DNA of 64,000 nucleotides from Fragilaria crotonensis (lineage: Eukaryota; Bacillariophyta; Fragilariophyceae; Fragilariales; Fragilariaceae): positions 1-64,000 of the forward strand of contig JAKSYS010000314.1 in assembly GCA_022925895.1 (NCBI GenBank), written 5' to 3'. Positions 1 through 12,465 of this stretch are shown here, one piece after another. The notes under the pieces are model-generated. The model was given only the letters and a program-made list of their open reading frames with translations. It did not search any database and was not told where the DNA came from. The stretch's first letter is position 1. Each line of letters opens with the position of its first letter. Both the position numbers and the translations under genes were made by a program.

Positions 1-1
1 C

Positions 2-456
2 TGTCGAGGATAAGCGTTTACTAACCAACGACAGTACCGGTGAGGATGTACTGGCTGTGCAAACAGACAGACATCCAGCACCGGAATCCCTTCCGTCGTG
101 TGTACGCGGGAACTACGAACGGCATTCCGTTGGCAACGCGCACGATCCAGAATCTACAGTATCCGAACGACAGTAAATCGCCCGACAAGAAACTACAATT
201 GTTTGATGATGTAGATGGCGATTGGACGACTGTAAGTAAGAGAGAAAGGAGAGTTAAAAGGGTTAAGATCATCTCCAACCAAGACAAGAGATCCCTGTCT
301 GGGAAGGTTGGCAGGACTGATCTGAGACAAGGAAGTAACTAAAGTAGTTACAATATTTGGAACCGGAATTTAGAGTCGGTAGTATTGTCAGTTTATCTAC
401 AGTAAGGTAGAGTTAGTACGTGCGTACGAGGCAGGAGATATCTGGGATTCTCAACA
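2..456 (+). repeat. 5' LTR of copia element A
   Basis: Direct repeat of 5899..6357, starting TG and ending CA. By eye it is almost identical to the 3' copy over its whole length. Confidence 0.92.
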
Positions 457-492
457 CGTTTTTAAAAACGGTTAGTTCGAAAGTGAATCAAG

Positions 493-1480
493 ATGAGCGG
501 CGAAGGTAAGAAGGCACTGGAGACTATCAAGGTCATTCCATTTTATGGAACGGATACTTCGAAGGGCGGACTTGAACCGAGGGAGTTCTTTACGAAGGCG
601 GAGGTCTTTGCGGCTACAAGAGGTTTCAAGAAGGCAATGTTGGAAGAGAAGATCAAGGAAGAGTTTGCTTTCAAGGAAGACTTGACGGAAGAAGAACAGT
701 TGTTGGTCAAGCAAGATGAAGACGCAAAACATTTTCTGATCATGTCCTGTCGTGGCGATGCGTTTGCGATTATTGAGTCTCAGGAAACCGCATTCAAGAT
801 GTATCAAGCTTTGAAGAATAGGTATGATTCAAAGAAGACAAAGGATTTGGTCAAGGCGACGACAAAATTGGAGAAATGCTTCATGAAACATGACTTTGAT
901 GACCCTTACATATGGATTTTGGAAATGGAACGTTTGAATCGCGATGTCGAGAAGTGCGAGAACGGAATCAAGAGGAGCGATGAGCAAATGCAGGCGACTA
1001 TTTTGTCGAGACTTCCAAAAAGACGCTATGAATCAGTCATCACATCTCTAAATGGAAAGATCGGATCGAACGACTTCACGTATGATGATTTTGTGTCGGA
1101 AATTTATGTTCACTATGAAATGTTCATTGAACCCTACAAAAACAGGTTTGCAGAACAGACAAAGGGTAAGCATTTAGCGCTCAACACTGTTTCTGGCAAG
1201 GGTGGATGGAAGGCATTCAAAGGAAAGTGTAATAAATGTGGCAAACAAGGCCACAAAGCTCGAGACTGCAACAGTACAGGTGAGAATAAAAACGCAAATT
1301 TAGGCAAAAAGTTCACAGGAAAATGTTTCAAGTGCGGAGACATGGGACACATGGCAAGAGATTGCAAGAAGGTCGGATCTACTGCGGAAAATGGTATGTT
1401 TGTCGGAATGTCCATTGCAGGTCGTGGTAAGACGGTATATGAAGACAGTTTGAAAAAGGACCAAGCAACGGTTGATATGA
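493..1480 (+). CDS. gag region of copia element A
   Basis: Gag-like protein of the copia family (UBN2-type N-terminal region) that would form the nucleocapsid and bind element RNA. It begins MSGEGKKALETIKVIPFYG. It carries two CCHC knuckles, CNKCGKQGHKARDC and CFKCGDMGHMARDC, encoded near 1228-1370. An acidic, Lys/Glu-rich stretch follows before the protease. Boundaries are approximate; this belongs to a broken element. Confidence 0.85.
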
Positions 1481-2319
1481 ACAAGGTCGCGATGAAAACT
1501 TGGGAGACATTGCAGAGGCAAATAAGACCAAGGTCAGTACAGAAGAGAGTAAGAAAAACAGTGAAACGGACATTGAGGGAAGCCCTAAGAAAAGCATTGA
1601 AGAAGTTGATGTTGAAGATAACTCGTTTGCGAAGAGACGCAAAATCGACGAAATTAAGGAGAAGGAGCAGAGAATGTCCTGGTATGATATGTGCGCGACA
1701 AGTAACGAAGAAGAAGAAGAAGAAGATGATGATGATCCGGAATTAGAAGAAAAGAATGAAGACTCGGAGGTTGAAGTGTTTGAAGTAATTGACTTAACTG
1801 CAAGTGAGGTTGACTTAACGGAAAGTGATGACGAAGAGGTCGAAGAGATTGTTAAGAAACCCGAGAAGAAGAATGACCCCGATTTGTTTAATGAGAATGA
1901 GAAGACAGAGCAGACACGAATGAAGAGAGGCTTGTTTTATGAAACCGACGAAGAGGAAGACACAGACCAAACTGAGTACTCAGAGGAGCACGGACAGTAT
2001 GGTAATGTCGTAAATGGCGAATTTTATATTTACTCTGGGAGTACATGCAGCACAAGCGTAGAAAGAGGTACAGAAATTATTGTCAATGAGACCAATGAAA
2101 AAGAAAGGAATGACACTAAAGACATGGAGAAAGACGCTGAAGACATAAAAGAAAAAGATATGGAAAGTACTGGAAAGATGGGTGCACTGGATATTTCGGA
2201 CAAAGATATGGAACAAAACCACGATATGAAAAAAGAAGAACAAGTGTACATGGTTTTCAGAGCTCAGCGTGAAACTAAACTTGAATTTCCCAAGTGGAGA
2301 AGTAAGGAAAGAGACAAGA

Positions 2320-5300
2320 AAGAGAGTTGGTTGATGGATTCCGGTGCAACAACTCATGTGGCTACTAACTCCAAGATGATGACGAACGTAAGGACCGCAA
2401 TGAATGGTCAATTTGTGCGTGTCGGCAACAATGCTACCATGCAAGCAACTGCAATTGGTGACCTCACTTTGATGCAGGGAGGAACCAACAAGAAAATGTT
2501 TCTTAAAGATGTAATGGTTGTTCGAACTTTGCAAAGAATCTGATCAGTGTGGGACGATTGACAGATCATGGAAACGCTTATGCGACGGATAAGACAGGTG
2601 CAAGGTTGACAAACGAGAACGAAGACGTATTGAATTTTGAGAAAGGAACTGATGGAATGTTTTATTTCTTTGCAACACGCGTTAAAGAAGGAAAAGAGGT
2701 AAACAATGTTGAAGGAAGTAATGAGAAAGGTTCAGAAACAAAGAAGAAAATGAGAAAAGAGATGGACATCAATGAAGCCCACCGCAAATTTGGGCATGCA
2801 ACTGAGAAAGTGGTTCGAGAAATGTTGAAAACGTTGGACATTGAACCTGTGGGACAAATCAAGACATGTGACGGATGCTCGCGTGCAAAGGCTACTCAAA
2901 AGCGGACTAAAAAGGTCACAACTGTTACTGCAGACAAACCCGCGGAACGTTTATTCATGGATACGAGCGGACCGTACAGTGAAACAGCCGCAGGAAATCG
3001 ATATTGGTTTAAGCTGGTTGATGACAAAACCCGCAAGTCATGGGACTTTTATGGTGCTAGGAAGAGTCAATTGAAGAATGTCTTAAAGACTTATTGGACA
3101 AATTACGCGCAGCGGACTATACGGTTAAGTTCATACGGTGCGACAACGCCGGTGAACACATTGCTGATCTGAAGAAAATGTGCGAAGGGAGTATGGTATC
3201 GTATTGGAGTATACTGCCCACATACTCCCCAGCACAACGGAGTCGTGGAACGAATGTTTGCTCGAGATGCCAAACGAGCTTTGGCAATGATGTTGTCTGC
3301 CGGTTGGACAAAGACGATGCAGTCCAAACTTTGGGCAGAGGCAACCAAGACTGCTGCACTTATTGGCAACTCCATCTCAAACACAAGGAGTTCTATCCCT
3401 CCTGACGAGTTATTCTACGGAAAACCAGTAAACATTTATCCAAATTTGATTGAGTTCGGTCGCGTTGGATATGTGACGAATCGACAAGGTATGATCGGGA
3501 AGTTTAAGGAAAGGAGCACGAAGATGGTTATGATTGGCTATGCCGAAAACCATTCGCGGGACGTTTATCGGATGTATAACCCCCTAACTAACAAAGTTGT
3601 GGAGACGCGTGATGTGTACGCTTGGGCGGATTTTACTCACGATGCGAACGACATACGCATGACAATGGCACAAATGTTCGATCCCGAACTTGTCCAAGGA
3701 CAGGAAAGTAACACTCCTGAAGCGCATTCAAATGAGGACGTTCCAGCAGCTGCAGACAAGCGGAAAACAACGTCCATTTGATCCCCGAATACGACGATGA
3801 AACGCCGTCCCTACTTGAACGGGACAACCTCCTAGATGCTTCTGGAGCAGGGAGGATGAATGACGATTACATTCCAACATATGACACCGAACGGGAGTAC
3901 TCGGATATGATTAATGATGAGGATACGAACCAAAGAGTGACGAAGTCGAAAATTCACCAAATCGACAAAACTCTACAATTCAAAACAACGAAGATGATTC
4001 GAGCAGCGACGATGAAAGCGAAGCCAAAGGAGTATCAGATTCATCTGATGACGAAGAAAGCATTGTATTTGGCGAAGAAACTGAGATGAGAGACGACAAT
4101 GAAATCGTCAATGCTCCAAAAGCAAAAGAACCAAAAACTACGAAACTTGACAAAGAAATGAAGAGACTGGGAGCAACTCCCGCAGTCATTGAAGACGACA
4201 CTGGGACACGAACAAGAAGTCGGGCACGGATTGATCAAGCAGCATTCAATACCATGCTTACGTCTGACCCAGGAGAACCTAAGACATTTAAGCAAGCCGT
4301 GGAAGGCCGTGAAAAGGACAAATGGGTACCATCGGCAAAAGCCGAGATCAATAATTTCTTGTCGCGAGATGCGTGGCAGAAATTCCCAAGGAAAAATCTT
4401 GACAACAGGAAACCGATACCAGTGAAGTGGATATTCAAAGTCAAAGAAGAACAAGATGGGAGCAAACGGTACAAAAGTCGGATTGTGCTTAAAGGATATG
4501 TCATGGTGCCGGGAGTGGACTACACAGAGTCATTTTCCCCAGTTGCAACAGATACAACAGTACGTACAGCGATTGCTATGGCACTGTACAGACAAGATGA
4601 AAAATGGACTGTTGAAATGATCGACATTGAAGCGGCATTCTTGAACGCAGAACTGGAAAGTGACAAACCAGTATATGCAGAATGGCCAGAAGGAATGGTG
4701 GATCTGGGATTCATCACAGAAGGAGAACGACAAAAGTATTGTATCAGACTCACCAGGGCAATGTATGGAGGTGTGGATGTTCCAAGGCTATTCATGAAGA
4801 CGTTATACAAATACCTGACTGGAGAAATGAAAATGTCACAGAGTGAAGTTGATCCATGTCTGTACTACTGGAAGGACAAAGCAGGAAATGCTACTTTACT
4901 TGCAGTTGTACATGTTGATGACGTGGCACTTATTGGTGATAAGACAAACATTGAAAATTCAAGACAGAATTGAAGAAGAGATTCAACATCTCAGATCTTG
5001 GACAGTTGAAGAAACACTTAGGAGTCTGGTACGAGTGGAAGAAGGATGACAACGGAGAAATTTATGTGGTGGCTAGCATGAACAAACTGGAAGAAGAAAT
5101 TGTAAGTGCATATCAGGAGACAGCAGGAAAACCGGCAAAGGATGCGATTACTCCGGGATTTCCGGGACAGCATTTAACAAAGAACAAAGGCGATACAGTG
5201 AAGATGACCGAATACAGGTCATTGGTCGGTAAGATTATGTACCTGATGACAAAATTGGCACCAGACATTGCCAATCCAGCAAGAGAACTGGCACAACATT

Positions 5301-5890
5301 TATCTAATCCAGGACACGAGCATTGGAAAGCGCTAGAACGATTGGTCGGACATATAAAGATGAAGCCATATGAAGGATTGGTGTACAGGAGACCAAAAGA
5401 GCTGAGACCGATATCTATTGTTGACTCAGACTATGCCAAGAACATAGACGACAGAAAGAGCATATCGTCCGGTCTACATACACTGGGTGGAACACTAGTA
5501 CATTGGGAATCGAAAACCCAACATGTTGTGACTCTATCAAGTACAGAAGCGGAATATATTAGTTTGGCGAAAGGCGCATGTGAAAACAAGTTCATGATGA
5601 TGATGCTTGACGAGGTCATGCGAAACCCATCAGAAGAAAGACTTATTGGAAAAATCTATGAAGACAATCTGGGAGCGATTTATTTGGTTAAGAACCAACA
5701 TGTCGGAGCAAGAACAAAACACATTGATGTGAGGGCACATTTCATTCGAGAGCTAGAGGACACTGGATATTTGAAAGTGCAATTTGTTCGTTCAGAAGAA
5801 AATGCCGCAGACATTCTGAACAAGAACTGCCCTGACAAGTTACATACCAAACACGCCCAGAACATGAGAAACGGAACTCTAGATTGCTGG
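2320..5890 (+). CDS. pol region of copia element A (PR-IN-RT-RH), broken
   Basis: Copia-order polyprotein region. Protease motif WLMDSGATTH lies near 2330. The integrase zinc-binding segment with HRKFGHAT and CDGCSRAKAT lies near 2780-2900, with the integrase core after it. Reverse transcriptase spans about 4380-5260, from VKWIFKVKEEQDG through the active-site segment VHVDDVALIG. RNase H spans about 5380-5860 and includes SSTEAEYISLAKGACE. It would have made and integrated the cDNA copy. The region is interrupted in several places and is given as approximate domain positions only. Confidence 0.88.
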
Positions 5891-5898
5891 AGGGAGGA

Positions 5899-6357
5899 TG
5901 TCGAGGATAAGCGTTTACTAACCAACGACAGTACCGGTGAGGATGTACTGGCTGTGCAAACAGACAGACATCCAGCACCGGAATCCCGCTTCCGTCGTGT
6001 GTACGCGGAACTACGAACGGCATTCCGTTGGCAACGCGCACGATCCAGAATCTACAGTATCCGAACGACAGTAAATCGCCCGACAAGAAACTACAATTGT
6101 TTGATGATGTAGATGGCGATTGGACGACTGTAAGTAAGAGAGAAAGGAGAGTTAAAAGAGGAGTTAAGATCATCTCCAACCAAGACAAGAGATCCCTGTC
6201 TGGGAAGGTTGGCAGGACTGATCTGAGACAAGGAAGTAACTAAAGTAGTTACAATATTTGGAACCGGAATTTAGAGTCGGTAGTATTGTCAGTTTATCTA
6301 CAGTAAGGTAGAGTTAGTACGTGCGTACGAGGCAGGAGATATCTGGGATTCTCAACA
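5899..6357 (+). repeat. 3' LTR of copia element A
   Basis: Direct repeat of 2..456, preceded by a polypurine tract at about 5889-5898. It ends in TCTCAACA followed by unrelated sequence. Confidence 0.92.
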
Positions 6358-6597
6358 AACTGCAGGGCTCGAACAAGAAATCAATTTCCAGGTACGAGTG
6401 CGCTAAACCAAATCCTTAAAAGCGTTACAATTAGATTTACGACAGCAATCGGAACTCGGGGTTAACCTCCGATCATACAGGGGGTTGGCCTCTTATCACC
6501 GCGTTATTCCTCGCGTGCGTCAAAGTTGGCGAAATAAGACCTCATTAGGGTTGTTCCTACAAGCGATAAGCCCAGAAACGTAAAAAGATGCGCGTCC

Positions 6598-7834
6598 TCA
6601 GTTCTTTTTTTCGTAGTATCTTGTTAGTACTTCGAAACAGCTTTCGCCATTAGCGACCTCTGTTTTCGAGTAGTGTGTCACGTTGTTCGACTGCAACCGG
6701 TCTACCTTGTTGTCAACGGCAAACTCTTTTACAATGGAGTTAGATGTAGCTCTGCTTCCATCTCTCCGCAGAGTGTGTCCGCCCATGCCACGGAATGTAA
6801 ACTCGTCGCCACGAATCTGAGCGAATTGTTTCTTCCTTGGATCATGGCCCCGAATAAATGCTCTAATAGCCTTCTTCACAGCAAACGGACCTGGATTTAC
6901 GACGAAGTGAGAGAACAGAATAAAATCACAACACAACGCATTTTATAAGTGCATTGCTTTCTTACCAGTTTTCTCCGCCGGGTTGTAGTTGCCTGTATCT
7001 GGATTGAATATCAGATCATTAAGAGCACGTTGCAGTGTGATAAATGTCAGAGGGTGTCATGGCATGGACGCCATAAAGTGAAACGCTGGCAAACCCAACA
7101 GATCAGGAACAGTGTACATTTCATCCTCCGGTCGAAGGGTAGTGTTTGGTTGGAATGACTCTGGTTTTGTATCGAGATCCGCGTAGATTCCTCCATATTC
7201 ATAAAGTAACAAAAGGCGCCACAAATCGGTCTTGACGACGGGTTTGGTTATGCAATGATTCCATACCAACATCAATTGTGGAAACTCTTCGTACCATGAA
7301 CTGACCAGCCGGTCAATCGCTGCATCGTCATGGAAATAGTATGGAACGCCAAGGGATTTCCATGCAAGTGTAAGCTGATAGAAGTCGTTGGTCGCGCAGC
7401 GAGTCTTGAAGGTCTGGTGAACGACAAAGGGAATCTTGTAGTTTGATGAAAAATTGGTACTTGGTATCGTGTTGTTGAAAATCGGTTTTGTGTTGGCAGG
7501 GCACGACACTTTGTCCCTGCTCGTCGTCTGTAAGTATATGGAGTGGGATCTTTTTCCGGCTTTCTTTGCCTTGAGTCCAAAACACCCGATCTGTGCTGTT
7601 GCTCTTGCTACTGGCCACAACTGTGTTCTCCACGGGCGACAACCCTACCAAACTCGATCCGTCGATATTCGAAGTTTGAAGAGATACAATCCAAAGTCGC
7701 GATGCGAACAGCAACCCTGCAATTAATACAATCGCCTTCGTTCCTCGCATGACGTTCCCGTCTCGTTGGACAGATGCGGGATGGTGACTTCGTCGATTGA
7801 TCGACGAAGCGCAATGAAAATCGTCTGTAACCAT
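6598..7834 (-). CDS. GT32 (OCH1-like) glycosyltransferase with in-frame TGA
   Basis: A type II membrane glycosyltransferase of family GT32, which transfers sugars such as mannose from nucleotide sugars, usually in the Golgi. The signal anchor (MRGTKAIVLIAGLLFASRLW) comes early. The catalytic DXD lies in YGGIYADLDT near 7171-7200, after IPFVVHQTF, a typical GT32 start. Two introns are inferred: 7528..7585 (58 nt, phase 0) and 6891..6965 (75 nt, GTAAG donor, AAATCCAG acceptor). The joined reading is 368 codons. One internal TGA (7059-7057) falls where GT32 proteins usually have Gly in an SMPGHP-like motif; the frame continues intact to YYEKKN. It may be a nonsense allele, a sequence error or a young pseudogene. 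ATG at 7750 is an alternative start. Confidence 0.8.
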
Positions 7835-8673
7835 GAGATAAGCATCTCGCGACCTTGCGACTCGCGACTCATTTTGTTCGTCTTCACAATTTACATTTAA
7901 TAGAAAGTTTTAAGTAGAAAACTTTGAAACTCCGTCGTCGAGTACGACATCGGACATCGGCATTTCGCGAATCATAACAGCTGATCGTGGAATTGCGCAT
8001 CCCCAAAGGGTGATATTCCCAGATTCGACGGTACCAGGTAGTAGTATTCTACAGCTTAATCTTCCTGCGTCCCTATTTAAAATCTTTTAACCAGATTCAG
8101 GGTACAGTGAGCAATGACATCACGTACTGTATATACTGTATTCATCAATAAAAAAGTCGATCAAGTCGGACCAGACATGTATCAGTTCTTATATTTATCG
8201 CAGAGGATTGTATGCCGTATGACGTATGACGTCTGCAGGATGCCCGTAATGCAGAGCGAGACCGTAGAATGCGATCTATACTGCCAAAAATTATTCTTTC
8301 ATTCGGTTAGACTTTCCAACTACGGGCGGAAGAGTGAAAGCCGACGAACTAAGCTCGAATCGGCGGGCATATTATTGGTTAACTATCTCCCTATAACTTT
8401 TTGATCAAGTCTCACTATTGACATAACACGCCAGGGTTGAAAGAAGTTCAGGATGCAGCTGAGAAATGCCGCCATAAGGAATGCATTTAGGAACGATGGG
8501 CCGATGAGATTCCAAACCACATTCGGCCTGTCGAGAGCATTGGACGAGTTTAAAGCAGGTACAACAATAGCGAACATGTAACTTTAATTACTGGGTTCCA
8601 GATCGCGTCATGGACAAATAACCATGATCCACCATCAATAGCAAAAGTGTGTGACCACACCATGACGTGCCCT
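7835..8673. other. Intergenic, no gene recognised
   Basis: Contains the presumed promoter of the GT32 gene (minus strand) at its left. A 64-codon minus-strand reading at 8383-8577 has a hydrophobic core. It could be a stray exon of the neighbouring membrane gene but has no support beyond that. Confidence 0.4.
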
Positions 8674-9477
8674 TCATGCTCCCTTCCAGTTTAGCTGTGA
8701 TTCCTGTCGCCGTTTCCGTATGTTCAGTGCCGCAAGCGTCAGAAGCGTAATCGCTTCTGCGACGTATCCCACAGTCCATATAGAGTCCGAGTCAGGTGGG
8801 ATCCAATAGACATCGTAGCCGTAGTAGAAGAGACCAAATTTCTGAAAATGGAAACAGCAACGAGAGATAGAGTACACACGCGACAATAGGTAAGCTCCAC
8901 CCAGGATGGGCCATGAGGCAATCTGGTTCATGGAGTATCCGTAAGATTTACAGCAACGCAGAAAGTAGTACATGGGCAAGAGGTGTATTGACACGTCTAC
9001 CACGTGGCACAGCGCCAAGAGGGTATTGGTCCATGGCATATCCGTCAGTTGTAAGTCTTGATCGCCCCAGCTTCCTTCGACGAGTGTGTAGGTACGAAAA
9101 CCTGGTGAATTCCTATAGAGGATGTTTCCAAATACTCCGCCATTGAAGATGTAGTCGTAGGCTGCAACCGAGTACCACCCCATATTGATAAGCAAGCCTT
9201 GAACGACGAGAAACTTGCACAGCATATGGTTTCTAGTCAAGAGAAATGCGACAGAGAGGCGAACATACCACCTCGTGTAGCCTCCAATAAGCAAATCTTG
9301 AGGCGGACAGCACACAATCAAGAGCCCCAAGGCGATTGGAAGTGGCAAAATCTGAATAAACACGTTGGAGAACGACAGTGCCCTGCTTTTGTCGGGCGAT
9401 GATAGAGGTCGGCACATGGTTTCAAGGCGATAGGGTATAAGGGGCGAAAGGTGTGAGGAGGAAAAGTGCTTTAGCAC
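8674..9477 (-). CDS. Multi-pass membrane protein, unknown function
   Basis: An uninterrupted 267-residue protein with about five or six hydrophobic segments. Clear ones are near residues 37-56 (FIQILPLPIALGLLIVCC), 85-108, 150-170 and 180-200. The C-terminus is basic and cytosol-like (NIRKRRQESQLNWKGA). No catalytic motif was recognised and no family can be named from the sequence alone. The upstream Met at 9477 is used; Met21 (MCRPLSSPDK) is equally possible. It lies on the same strand as the GT32 gene about 840 bp away, but nothing shows that they are linked in function. Confidence 0.65.
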   Translation of the reverse strand: MLKHFSSSHLSPLIPYRLETMCRPLSSPDKSRALSFSNVFIQILPLPIALGLLIVCCPPQDLLIGGYTRWYVRLSVAFLLTRNHMLCKFLVVQGLLINMGWYSVAAYDYIFNGGVFGNILYRNSPGFRTYTLVEGSWGDQDLQLTDMPWTNTLLALCHVVDVSIHLLPMYYFLRCCKSYGYSMNQIASWPILGGAYLLSRVYSISRCCFHFQKFGLFYYGYDVYWIPPDSDSIWTVGYVAEAITLLTLAALNIRKRRQESQLNWKGA

Positions 9478-10169
9478 CTTGGTGTAGAGTGAGGTGTGAG
9501 GTCATATTCCGATCGCATGGCATTCCAACTTCAGAACAGCTGCGTCGTGACGTCGTGACTCGTGACGAGCGATATTAGTCGAGAAAAGGTGGACCGGCAG
9601 GTGCACAAGCACTATGAGCTATGAGTAAACAATGATAGTCGTACAGTATCATACCAGCGGGAAGATCCCGCGAACCATGTACTCTATAAATTTAGCCTTC
9701 CTCATTGTAGTTTGAAACCGTCATTTTCCCTACATGTCGCATCGTGATCGAATTGTATTAAACAATTGTAATTGAAATGGAGGAGGTATTATACTGTATT
9801 TTACTGTATTATACCATATTGTAGTAAACAGCACTCCAGTACAGTAACGAGTAGACTATAACCTATAACCGTGCTAAGCACACTGAGGTTAGGGGTTATT
9901 CCGCTACATGCGGAAAACCACCCTGTAATGCTCGGATTTTACCAGGTTTGCGTGGTTTGATCCATAATGCCGGGAAACCTTTCCGGAAACACGAAATCTT
10001 TGCAAGACCATATACGATTGCACACGGAAAAGTTGGTATTTTGATGTTGTGGCGAAAGCATTTGAAGTTTGAAGCTCAGAAAACATCAAATCATCTCTAA
10101 ACCTTAACCCTAACAAGTATTATAAAATACATTTTAAATTTTAAAGTACAATTCCAAAATTGGGTGGTA
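9478..10169. other. Intergenic, AT-rich near the right end
   Basis: No gene or RNA recognised. It holds repeats of TACTGTATT type around 9790-9830 and ends in the TAA target duplication of the Harbinger element. Confidence 0.4.
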
Positions 10170-10172
10170 TAA

Positions 10173-10199
10173 GGCCGGTGCTTTCAGCCAACAAAACGT
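10173..10199 (+). repeat. Left TIR of Harbinger element, with TAA duplication
   Basis: Perfect inverted match over 27 bp to 14347..14373. The preceding TAA is the target-site duplication. Confidence 0.93.
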
Positions 10200-10469
10200 T
10201 TTCCCAAAACGAGCATGCACGTTTTGTCTTTGCGGAAACTCGAAAAATGGTCCTTGCAGTCATACTCCCTAGAATTAATTACAAAGCAGACGACTTGGAC
10301 TGCTATTTATGTTTTACATATTGGCATGTATAAGAGTATTAGAAATTTGGCGTTGAATCGATTTGAGTACAAAAGATACTACAGTTATCATGTGGTTCAG
10401 TCGAGCTTTATTGGCAGAATCTTCCAAACATCATGCAAGTATCATACGTCGAAGAACAAAATTTCCGCC

Positions 10470-12213
10470 ATGAGCAAATCCACAAAAAACCGGTCGAAAC
10501 GGTCGACCAACATATCGGGCGGACTCCAAAAAGAGATACAGGCACTCATTGCGTATGCCTGCTATGATTCGCCTTCTCTGATCCGGCGAGGAGGGTCTCT
10601 GGGGGAGAGCGCGATCGAAAACAAGATGACTTCCATCTTCTACGGAGAAGGTACGAATGGCGCCGATCCAAACAAGATCACCTACGACGATCAGTTTTGG
10701 CTGGGCTTGAATAAATTCAAGGGGCTGTACACGCAGTCGGTACAGACGGCCGGAGGAGGGCCAACGTCATCAACTGGAGAAGTGATTCTTTCGATTCCAG
10801 CTTTTTTGCACCGCCACAAGAAGCTCTTTATCTACGTTGGTGAAGGTTCGATTGATAAGGCGATACTGTCGCAAAAGTCGCTGCTTTCGGTTGGAGAGAA
10901 GATTTCGGGCCGCACGCTTCATCGCAATGCCAAGACGGTCTTGTGCAATTGCAAGAAGATGATGGCGATTGTAACGAGAAAAGGTTCGCCGTATAGAGAT
11001 GGTAAGTTTCCATCCGGAACGAACTGGGAGGACTACATATTGTGGTGCCTCATCGAAATGGGCAAGGAATGCAATCGTGCGGAAGCGGAGAAGATAGATT
11101 CTGTTGTCGTCGTCGCCACCAATAGTAACGTCGTCGAAGGGGAGAAGGCAAACGGACGAGCACGAGGAGGAGATGTTGGATTCTTGGGCGAGGACGACAA
11201 CGAGCAGAATGATACACCAAGTATACTTGCCAACTCGAGCGAAGATTCAGACGAGGCGGACCGGTACCCAGATAAGACGTTCTTTCGGTGTGGTGTCGGC
11301 TTTCTTGCGTGGGCCCTATGGGGACACATACCAATCCACAATAGTGCTTGCATGCAATCAGATTCGTTTGGCGACCTCAAAAAAATGCGTCGGTCGGCAG
11401 AAACGTAGCGTCTCGTGCGCAGATGCGCAAGTTGATGATTGCAGAATGTGCGGCGAGTGTCGATAACCGTCGAGGAAGGAAGCGTCGCGTCACTGAGGAT
11501 GAAGTGCTGCCTGTGCCTGCACCGTTAGTCGATTCGTCCAGCAAGTTGATTCTTGCCAAGACGTTGCAATATTTGAACGCCGATTCCTTGGAAAAGGAAA
11601 GGCAGAAGAATGCACAGTTCATGATTAGAAACGTTCGTGACAAGTTGACTGCGCGTCGTCGGAACGAGGATTCGATTCTGCGAGAGCTCGATCGATTTGC
11701 GAAACATAAAAGAAGCCTGGTCAGGCTTTGCTTGACAAACGTGATGCGCTTGAAATAGAAATCGCGTCTCTCGAAAAAAAGCTCGACGCGTTGCAAACTG
11801 ACGAATATCGTCGACACAGCGACATGATCAAGGAACGAAGCCGCTTAGAGATTCTGGCAACGTCGTCTTCATCGGATGCGGCGACAACAATTGCTAGTAG
11901 AATCGATCACAACAATCAATCCTCCTCTGCGGATTCGGCCGATGATGAGGATGACGTTGTCGATGTAACTCCGGCGGCGGCCGCGGCGATGCAAACGATC
12001 GTCAACGAAGGATGGTGTATTGAATGCAGTACACCATCAAATCACTCTTGCCGCAAGTGCAAGAAGTGTGTCTGCTCGTTGTGTTGTGGTCAGCGCGAGC
12101 TTGAAAATGTTTGGTGGTGCAACGCGTGTTTTAGCACGCAAACTGTTGCAAATCAACAATTGATTCGCGATGGCAACTACGAGGATTCTGATGACGATGA
12201 GGAGGACAATTGA
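10470..12213 (+). CDS. Harbinger accessory protein (ORF2) with Cys-rich C-terminus
   Basis: Second gene of the Harbinger element, which in known elements encodes a DNA-binding partner that carries the transposase to the ends. The likely start is MSKSTKNRSKRS; the frame is open further upstream into the TIR, so an earlier start is possible. The N-terminal third is basic, then come an acidic stretch, a coiled-coil segment (LEKKLDALQTDEYRR) and a C-terminal cluster of eight Cys plus one His in CIECSTPSNHSCRKCKKC and CSLCCGQ with a later WWCNAC, suggesting a zinc-binding module. The typical Myb/SANT repeat was not recognised. The frame changes near 11270-11350 (where a GTACCC..CAG intron is possible) and near 11710-11730 (more like a small indel). 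Confidence 0.7.
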
Positions 12214-12465
12214 CGATAGTACTACTAGTACTACTAGATAGCAATGAACTTAGTAAAGCAGCAAATATATATTACGTAGTAATTGATTAGATGTACTACC
12301 CAGGAAGGATAGGAACTGGCTCTGTATTTTTTGCGAAACGCTTCGGCCACTTCAACTTGTTCTCATGAAAGGCGATGTTGAAATTCTCAATCAACATCGC
12401 CCTGAATCGATTAAATTCAATTGACTTCACGCTTGTTCCCGATCGAATCAAGCGAGCATCATTAT

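Larger units (their letters stand above)
2..6357 (+). mobile_element. Ty1/copia retrotransposon A, young but broken
   Basis: A complete-length Ty1/copia-type LTR element. Two near-identical long terminal repeats (about 455-459 bp) enclose a gag region with two CCHC zinc knuckles, then protease, integrase, reverse transcriptase and RNase H in copia order. Both LTRs begin TGTCGAGG and end TCTCAACA. A purine-rich tract (AGGGAGGA) sits just before the 3' LTR. The near identity of the LTRs points to a recent insertion. The coding part is broken in several places, so it is a fossil by coding content. The left target duplication cannot be checked because the window starts one base before the element. 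Confidence 0.93.

Noticed and set aside
7057-7059. Selenocysteine codon in the GT32 gene
   Set aside because: The family position is Gly, not Cys, and no selenocysteine-insertion hairpin was identified.
8383-8577. Small separate membrane-protein gene
   Set aside because: A short frame with one hydrophobic stretch and no supporting start context or family; kept only as a note.
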